Assembly (NCBI RefSeq): GCF_934202235.1
Contig: NZ_CAKPXS010000008.1
Span: 1 to 43,490, forward strand
Direction of reading: 5' to 3'
DNA: 43,490 nucleotides
DNA from: an uncultured Limosilactobacillus sp.
Lineage (GTDB): Bacteria > Bacillota > Bacilli > Lactobacillales > Lactobacillaceae
The notes under the pieces were generated by a model, which saw nothing but the letters and a program-made list of their open reading frames with translations, was not told where the DNA came from and did not search any database. Below are positions 39,873 through 43,490 of this stretch, in pieces (position 1 is the stretch's first letter; each line of letters starts with the position of its first letter). The position numbers were made by a program, and so were the translations under genes.

Positions 39873-40178
39873 TTAGTCTTGAATTAACAGTTTTAACAGC
39901 CACTCGCTCCCGGTTGCCTGGTGGTCAACCCAGCCGTTCAGCAGCGGGTTAATTGCAATTACCTGGCCACCCACTGGCGCTGCCGAAAAGGTAATTTCCC
40001 GCGTGGCTTCAATGGAAACGAAAAAGTCGCCACTATCCAGGAAAGCACCGACGTTGGGCAGGTCCAAAAAGAGCAGCTGTCCCCACTCCTTTAAACGGTC
40101 GTTGCGAAAGCCAATCGTCGCCACGGTTCCCTTCTTCGTGGGATCCTTGACCACCCACCAGTCATCATGCTGCTTCAT
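39873..40178 (-). CDS. Glycine cleavage H-protein-like protein lacking the lipoyl lysine
   Basis: The protein has 101 residues from ATG 40178 (AGGTGG 5-6 nt upstream, overlapping the rodA stop). It has the H-protein/lipoyl-domain pattern: TVATIGFRNDRLKEWGQLLFLDLPNVGAFLDSGDFF, then the beta-hairpin SIEATREITFSAAPVGGQVIAINPLLNG, and GSEWLLKL at the end. The hairpin position that carries the lipoylated Lys in GcvH (E-S-V-K-A) is Arg60 here (E-A-T-R-E), so it should not carry a lipoyl group. No gcvT, gcvP or lipoate ligase is in the window. It is shorter than usual GcvH (about 125). Placement between rodA and DUF2785 suggests a non-metabolic role. The fold assignment is by pattern. Confidence 0.78.
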   Translation of the reverse strand: MKQHDDWWVVKDPTKKGTVATIGFRNDRLKEWGQLLFLDLPNVGAFLDSGDFFVSIEATREITFSAAPVGGQVIAINPLLNGWVDHQATGSEWLLKLLIQD

Positions 40179-40187
40179 TTCAACCAC

Positions 40188-41390
40188 CTACCGGAAGTCT
40201 TTCTTATTACTGAACATGTAGGAATGGTGGTGGTACCTCATCGACATGACCATCCCAATCCCAATCATGTTACCGACCAGACTGGAACCACCGGCCGAAA
40301 TAAACGGCAGCGGAATCCCGGTTAGTGGTAAGAGCCCGATGTTCATCCCGATGTTTTCAAAGACGTGGAAGAGGATCATCATGATCACCCCTGTCGAGAT
40401 GTAGGCATAGAACTCGTTTTTGGTGTCAAACGTCACCCGGATCATCAGGTAAATCAGCAAAAAGTACAGCAGAATCAGCAGGATACCACCGAAGAAGCCA
40501 AAGTTTTCACCGATCACCGAAAAGATCATGTCTGATTCACGAACCGGAACGTAAACGTGGGAATTGTTAAAGCCGGTCCCAAAAAGGGCGCCAGAACCAA
40601 CCGCTTTGATACTCTGCCACAGCTGGTAACCCTGGTTGGAAGTATCGGCGTTGGGGTGGAGCCAGGTGTCAACCCGGTTGAACTGGTAGGCCTGAAAGCC
40701 CAGGTGCTCCAAAATGGTCCGTCCCCAGTCACTGGTTACCAGGAAAAGGGCCGTCCCCCCGACAACCGCTAAAATGATCGCTGCCGGCACAATAATCCGC
40801 CAGGTCACCCCGGAGACCAGGACCATCCCCGCAAAGATTGCGAAAAACACTAGCGCCGTCCCGAAGTCGTTTTGGAAGTGCAGTGAAATCAGGATCGGTA
40901 AGAGCCACAAAAACATTTTCCCAATTAAGTGCCAGTCGCTGTTAACGGTATGGGTGCCAACCTCGTTGTTATGGGTGGTAATGACCCGCCCCATCATCAG
41001 GATATAGGCTGGCTTCATAATTTCCGACGGCTGAAAGGTAAACGGACCAACGGCAAACCAGCTCTTGGCCCCTGTACTGGCAAAGTACGACCGACTGTAA
41101 AAGACCAGGATGGCATACATCAGAAAGATCCCGATCCAGTAAACAATCGGCGCTAGTTTCCACAACTGCTCGGCATCAAATTGCATAATCACGACGATCA
41201 TCACCGTCCCGATCAGGTACCACACCAGCTGGGTAACTACCTGGCGGGCAATGCTGACCTGCTGTTTATCATGATAAGCAGCAACGAAGATTGATGCCAG
41301 CCCGATCAACGCCAGCAATAGGACACAGAAGATAATGCCCCAGTCGATCCGGGACTCGTCGTCGCCGCGATTTACTTTTGCTTGCTGCAT
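40188..41390 (-). CDS. rodA: Rod-shape SEDS glycosyltransferase RodA (FtsW/RodA/SpoVE family)
   Basis: This 400-residue SEDS protein has ten predicted membrane helices. Family blocks are seen: STGAKSWFAVGPFTFQPSEIMKPAYILMMGR (W-F-x-x-G-x-x-x-x-Q-P-S-E), a large outer loop with the conserved catalytic Asp region, and GIPLPFISAGGSSLVGNMIGIGMVMS near the C-terminus. SEDS proteins polymerise peptidoglycan strands. RodA rather than FtsW is preferred because the gene follows mbl and DUF2969. GAGGAG lies 9 nt before the ATG. A hairpin lies just upstream, between DUF2969 and rodA. Confidence 0.93.
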   Translation of the reverse strand: MQQAKVNRGDDESRIDWGIIFCVLLLALIGLASIFVAAYHDKQQVSIARQVVTQLVWYLIGTVMIVVIMQFDAEQLWKLAPIVYWIGIFLMYAILVFYSRSYFASTGAKSWFAVGPFTFQPSEIMKPAYILMMGRVITTHNNEVGTHTVNSDWHLIGKMFLWLLPILISLHFQNDFGTALVFFAIFAGMVLVSGVTWRIIVPAAIILAVVGGTALFLVTSDWGRTILEHLGFQAYQFNRVDTWLHPNADTSNQGYQLWQSIKAVGSGALFGTGFNNSHVYVPVRESDMIFSVIGENFGFFGGILLILLYFLLIYLMIRVTFDTKNEFYAYISTGVIMMILFHVFENIGMNIGLLPLTGIPLPFISAGGSSLVGNMIGIGMVMSMRYHHHSYMFSNKKDFR

Positions 41391-41413
41391 AAATCAACTC
41401 TCCTCGAATTGGT

Positions 41414-41452
41414 CGAAAACGGGCCCCAAAGCTAGCAGCCACGGGTCCCGTT
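41414..41452 (-). terminator. Terminator-like hairpin between DUF2969 and rodA
   Basis: AACGGGCCCC (41418-41427) pairs with GGGTCCCGTT (41443-41452) with one mismatch and a 15-nt loop. On the minus strand it is followed by TTCG, with four T counting the end of the stem. It sits inside the probable mbl-DUF2969-rodA operon and could lower rodA expression or protect an RNA end. Confidence 0.4.
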
Positions 41453-41455
41453 ATT

Positions 41456-41680
41456 TTAATACTGGTGAAGATGGAATTGCTGAAGAACGACCTCGAGGCC
41501 CTCTTCCTGGGACCGAACACCAAATTCGCTCCCGTCATTGAGCATGATGGCCTTAAACCGCTGGCCATTGGTAATCACTTCACCAATCAGCCGGCCGCGA
41601 ATAAAGACCTGTTGGACGGGCTGACCATCCCGCTCGATATCCTTGACGCTTACTTCAACCTTTTTTTCTCTTTTTGACAC
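41456..41680 (-). CDS. DUF2969 family small protein
   Basis: The 74-residue protein matches DUF2969: KVEVSVKDIERDGQPVQQVFIRGRLIGEVI, then FKAIMLNDGSEFGVRSQEEGLEVVL. It is short, soluble and of unknown role, found in lactobacilli and relatives near mreB/mbl and rodA. The start is GTG with GGGTGAG just upstream, 22 nt after the mbl stop, so it is the second gene of the operon. Confidence 0.85.
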   Translation of the reverse strand: MSKREKKVEVSVKDIERDGQPVQQVFIRGRLIGEVITNGQRFKAIMLNDGSEFGVRSQEEGLEVVLQQFHLHQY

Positions 41681-41702
41681 GTTCTCACCCGTTAGTTAAA
41701 TC

Positions 41703-42764
41703 CTAGTTCTTAAAGAAGCGGGAAAAGAAACCGCCCTTTTTCGCCGTCTCGTCGCTTTCTTCCGACCGTTCTGCTGGTGATGCCTGGTTACTTTGCATCC
41801 GTTCCAGCATTTCACCGGCACCCTTCGCCACGTTGTCCAATGGGTCTTCGGAAACCACGACTGGCACCTTCAGGTGGGAGCTAAACAGCTGGTCGATCCC
41901 GTGCAGCAGTGACGTCCCCCCCGTCAGGATAATCCCGCGGTCAATGATGTCGCTAGCCAGTTCCGGTGGCACCGTCTCGAGAACGGCCACTGACGCGTTG
42001 ACGATTTGTTCCAGCGTGTCGTGAAGTGCCTCTTCGATTTCGTTTTCGTTGGTTTCAATCTGCTTTGGCATCCCGGTAGCCACGTCGCGACCACGGACTT
42101 CCATCGTCTTCGGGTCATCGACGTGTAGCGCCGTCCCAATTTCGATCTTAATCTTCTCGGCGGTATGTTCACCGATCACCAACCCGTGCTTATTCTTGAT
42201 GTAGGCCGTAATGTCACTGTTCATCTTGTCACCGGCCATCCGGACGGACTGGCTAGAAACAATGTCACCCAGTGAAAGGATGGCAATGTCAGAAGTGCCA
42301 CCACCCATGTCAATAACCATGTTTCCCTGGGGCTTGAAGATATCCAGACCGGCACCAATGGCCGCCACCTTTGGTTCGTATTCTAGGTAAACCTTGCCGC
42401 CGCCAGACTGTTCAGCCGCCTGAATGATCGCCTTGCGCTCAATTTCAGTAATGTTCGTTGGTGCACAAATCATGATGTTTGGCTTGGACATGAAGCCCTT
42501 CACACTCAGCTTGCCGATGAAGTACGACAGCATTTCCTGGGTAACGTCAAAGTCCGAAATGACACCGTCCTTGAGGGGCCGAATCGCCCGAATGTTACTT
42601 GGGGTCCGTCCCACCATCCGGTAGGCCTCAGACCCGACCGCAAGAACCTTGTTTGTGTTCGTGTCAATTGCCACTACTGAGGGTTCGTTCAGTACAATTC
42701 CCTTACCCTGTACATAAATCAGGACGTTGGCAGTCCCTAAGTCAATCCCAATATCAGTCGCCAT
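41703..42764 (-). CDS. mbl: MreB-like actin homologue (Mbl)
   Basis: The 353-residue actin-fold protein guides lateral wall synthesis. It shows the phosphate-1 motif DIGIDLGTANVLIYV, VIDMGGGTSDIAIL (phosphate 2), GERTAE-like GEHTAEKIK, and the adenosine motif RGIILTGGTSLLHGI. Residues ANVLIYVQGKGIVLNEPSVVA are closer to B. subtilis Mbl than to MreB, and the neighbour murA is also next to spoIIID-mbl in Bacillus. An acidic tail (about 322-341) leads to KKGGFFSRFFKN, a short amphipathic end not found in Bacillus Mbl. AAGGAG lies about 12 nt before the ATG, and TACAAT (42808-42803) is a probable -10 box. Confidence 0.9.
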   Translation of the reverse strand: MATDIGIDLGTANVLIYVQGKGIVLNEPSVVAIDTNTNKVLAVGSEAYRMVGRTPSNIRAIRPLKDGVISDFDVTQEMLSYFIGKLSVKGFMSKPNIMICAPTNITEIERKAIIQAAEQSGGGKVYLEYEPKVAAIGAGLDIFKPQGNMVIDMGGGTSDIAILSLGDIVSSQSVRMAGDKMNSDITAYIKNKHGLVIGEHTAEKIKIEIGTALHVDDPKTMEVRGRDVATGMPKQIETNENEIEEALHDTLEQIVNASVAVLETVPPELASDIIDRGIILTGGTSLLHGIDQLFSSHLKVPVVVSEDPLDNVAKGAGEMLERMQSNQASPAERSEESDETAKKGGFFSRFFKN

Positions 42765-42811
42765 CTGCCGTTATTTCTCCTTCCGGTTTAAAAGCTACGC
42801 ATTATTGTAAC

Positions 42812-42856
42812 ACAAAACTGGCACCAACCGGATAATGAACACGGTTAGTGCGCCAG
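42812..42856 (-). terminator. Probable terminator of murA
   Basis: CTGGC (42818-42822) pairs with GCCAG (42852-42856), and AACCG pairs with CGGTT further in, with small mismatches between. On the minus strand TTTTGTGTT follows. It lies 6 nt past the murA stop. Confidence 0.68.
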
Positions 42857-42861
42857 TAATG

Positions 42862-43490
42862 CTAATTTCTTTGCGTTTTCTTATCAAATGCCTTAATGGT
42901 CAAGGTTGTCTGGTCGTCGAGGTCGACCCGGTCAATCTGGGCGCCCAATGCAGCTAGTTTCTGGTGGAAGTGGTAGTAGCCACGGTCGAGGTACTTCAGG
43001 TTGGAAACCTGGGTAATCCCGTTCGCCGCTAAGCCGGCCAGGACCAGTGCCGCCCCGGCCCGGAGATCAGTTGCCGCCACTTCGGCACCGTTAAACATCG
43101 TCGGACCGTTTAAGACGGCAGTCGACCCTTCAATCTTGTAATCGGCGTTCATCCGCCGTAGTTCTTCAAGGTGCATAAAGCGGTTTTCAAAGACCGTTTC
43201 GTTGAGGACGGACGTCCCGTTAGCTAGCAGCTGTAAAACCGACATCTGTGGTTGCATATCTGTCGGGAAGCCCGGGTAGGGGAGGGTCTTAATATCAGCC
43301 GGCAAAATCACCGAGGTCCCGATGACGCGGATACCAGCATCTTCTTCGATGACCGTCATTCCCATCTCTTCCAACTTGGCAATCAACGGCTGGTTGTGTT
43401 CGGCAATGGCGCCCTTCACCAGCACGTTACCGTTAGTGACCGCTGCCGCGACCATGAAAGTTCCCGCTTCAATGCGGTCCTGGACGATGC
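42862..43490 (-). CDS. murA: UDP-N-acetylglucosamine 1-carboxyvinyltransferase, C-terminal half (5' end beyond the window)
   Basis: The reading frame is open to the right edge of the window, giving about 209 C-terminal residues of an enzyme of about 420. The frame at the edge reads IVQDRIEAGTFMVAAAVTNGNV, the conserved MurA DRIEAGT block, followed by DIKTLPYPGFPTDMQPQM, ENRFMHLEELRRMNAD, and DLRAGAALVLAGLAANG, all typical of MurA. It performs the first committed step of peptidoglycan synthesis (enolpyruvyl transfer to UDP-GlcNAc). The active-site Cys lies in the missing part, so fosfomycin sensitivity cannot be judged. The place next to mbl suggests the murAA copy. Confidence 0.95.
   Translation of the reverse strand, partial: IVQDRIEAGTFMVAAAVTNGNVLVKGAIAEHNQPLIAKLEEMGMTVIEEDAGIRVIGTSVILPADIKTLPYPGFPTDMQPQMSVLQLLANGTSVLNETVFENRFMHLEELRRMNADYKIEGSTAVLNGPTMFNGAEVAATDLRAGAALVLAGLAANGITQVSNLKYLDRGYYHFHQKLAALGAQIDRVDLDDQTTLTIKAFDKKTQRN

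Noticed and set aside
1..43490. CRISPR array, tRNA or rRNA genes, insertion sequences
   Set aside because: No regularly spaced repeats, no tRNA-like cloverleaf or CCA end, and no transposase-like protein were seen in reading both strands; short or decayed elements could be missed by eye.

Overview
The window looks like part of the chromosome of a heterofermentative lactobacillus, most likely Limosilactobacillus (reuteri/fermentum-like). The housekeeping genes are Firmicutes-type (Mbl, EzrA, DUF1659/DUF2922 pair, YueI-type DUF1694, RarA, T-box-controlled valS, F-type Ddl). Coding GC is visibly above 50 percent through most of the window, high for lactobacilli, and strong GGAGG ribosome binding sites with many GTG/TTG starts are typical. 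The genus call is inference from protein character and composition, not a database match.

Layout. (1) 1-8.3 kb is an AT-rich, leftward surface-polysaccharide cluster: priming phosphoglycosyltransferase, DUF4422 glycosyltransferase, DPM1/GtrB-like glycosyltransferase, Wzy-like polymerase, Wzz-like chain-length protein, UDP-galactopyranose mutase, Wzx flippase and membrane acyltransferase, with its own promoter at 8.3 kb and a terminator near 340. Beyond it the extreme left edge carries the first 30 codons of a secreted protein with an exact KxYKxGKxW signal peptide. (2) 8.3-19.4 kb holds recX, a DUF1659/DUF2922 pair, YihY, map, flavodoxin, GtrA, UDP-GlcNAc 2-epimerase, an APC permease, a DUF915 lipoprotein hydrolase, CorA with a His-rich partner, and a MazF-like toxin-antitoxin pair with a palindromic operator. 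(3) 19.4-28.7 kb holds valS with a T-box leader, tpx, thiI plus its cysteine desulfurase, ezrA, and rpsD with a structured leader. (4) 28.8-32.3 kb holds a nitroreductase, DUF1694, rarA, a 6S-like RNA and a universal stress protein. (5) 32.3-37.5 kb is the least ordinary stretch: a HEPN-like protein, a DUF3991/Toprim-like protein ending in an SSB-type C-terminal tip, an HTH-TPR regulator and a membrane glycerophosphodiesterase. (6) 37.6 kb to the end is the cell-wall block: ddl, DUF2785, an H-protein-like gene lacking the lipoyl lysine, rodA, DUF2969, mbl and the 3' part of murA.

How it works together. The left cluster builds and exports a polysaccharide by the Wzx/Wzy route, with Glf supplying UDP-galactofuranose. 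The right block supports lateral wall growth (MurA, Mbl, RodA, Ddl). ThiI and its desulfurase make 4-thiouridine in tRNA. RNA-level control is prominent: T-box (valS), S4-type leader (rpsD) and a 6S-like RNA.

Most worth a second look: about 525 nt of hairpin-rich repeat sequence separating the valS T-box terminator from the valS start; the Toprim protein with an SSB-like tip next to a HEPN-like protein; the degenerate H protein; and the sharp composition break inside the glycerophosphodiesterase gene.
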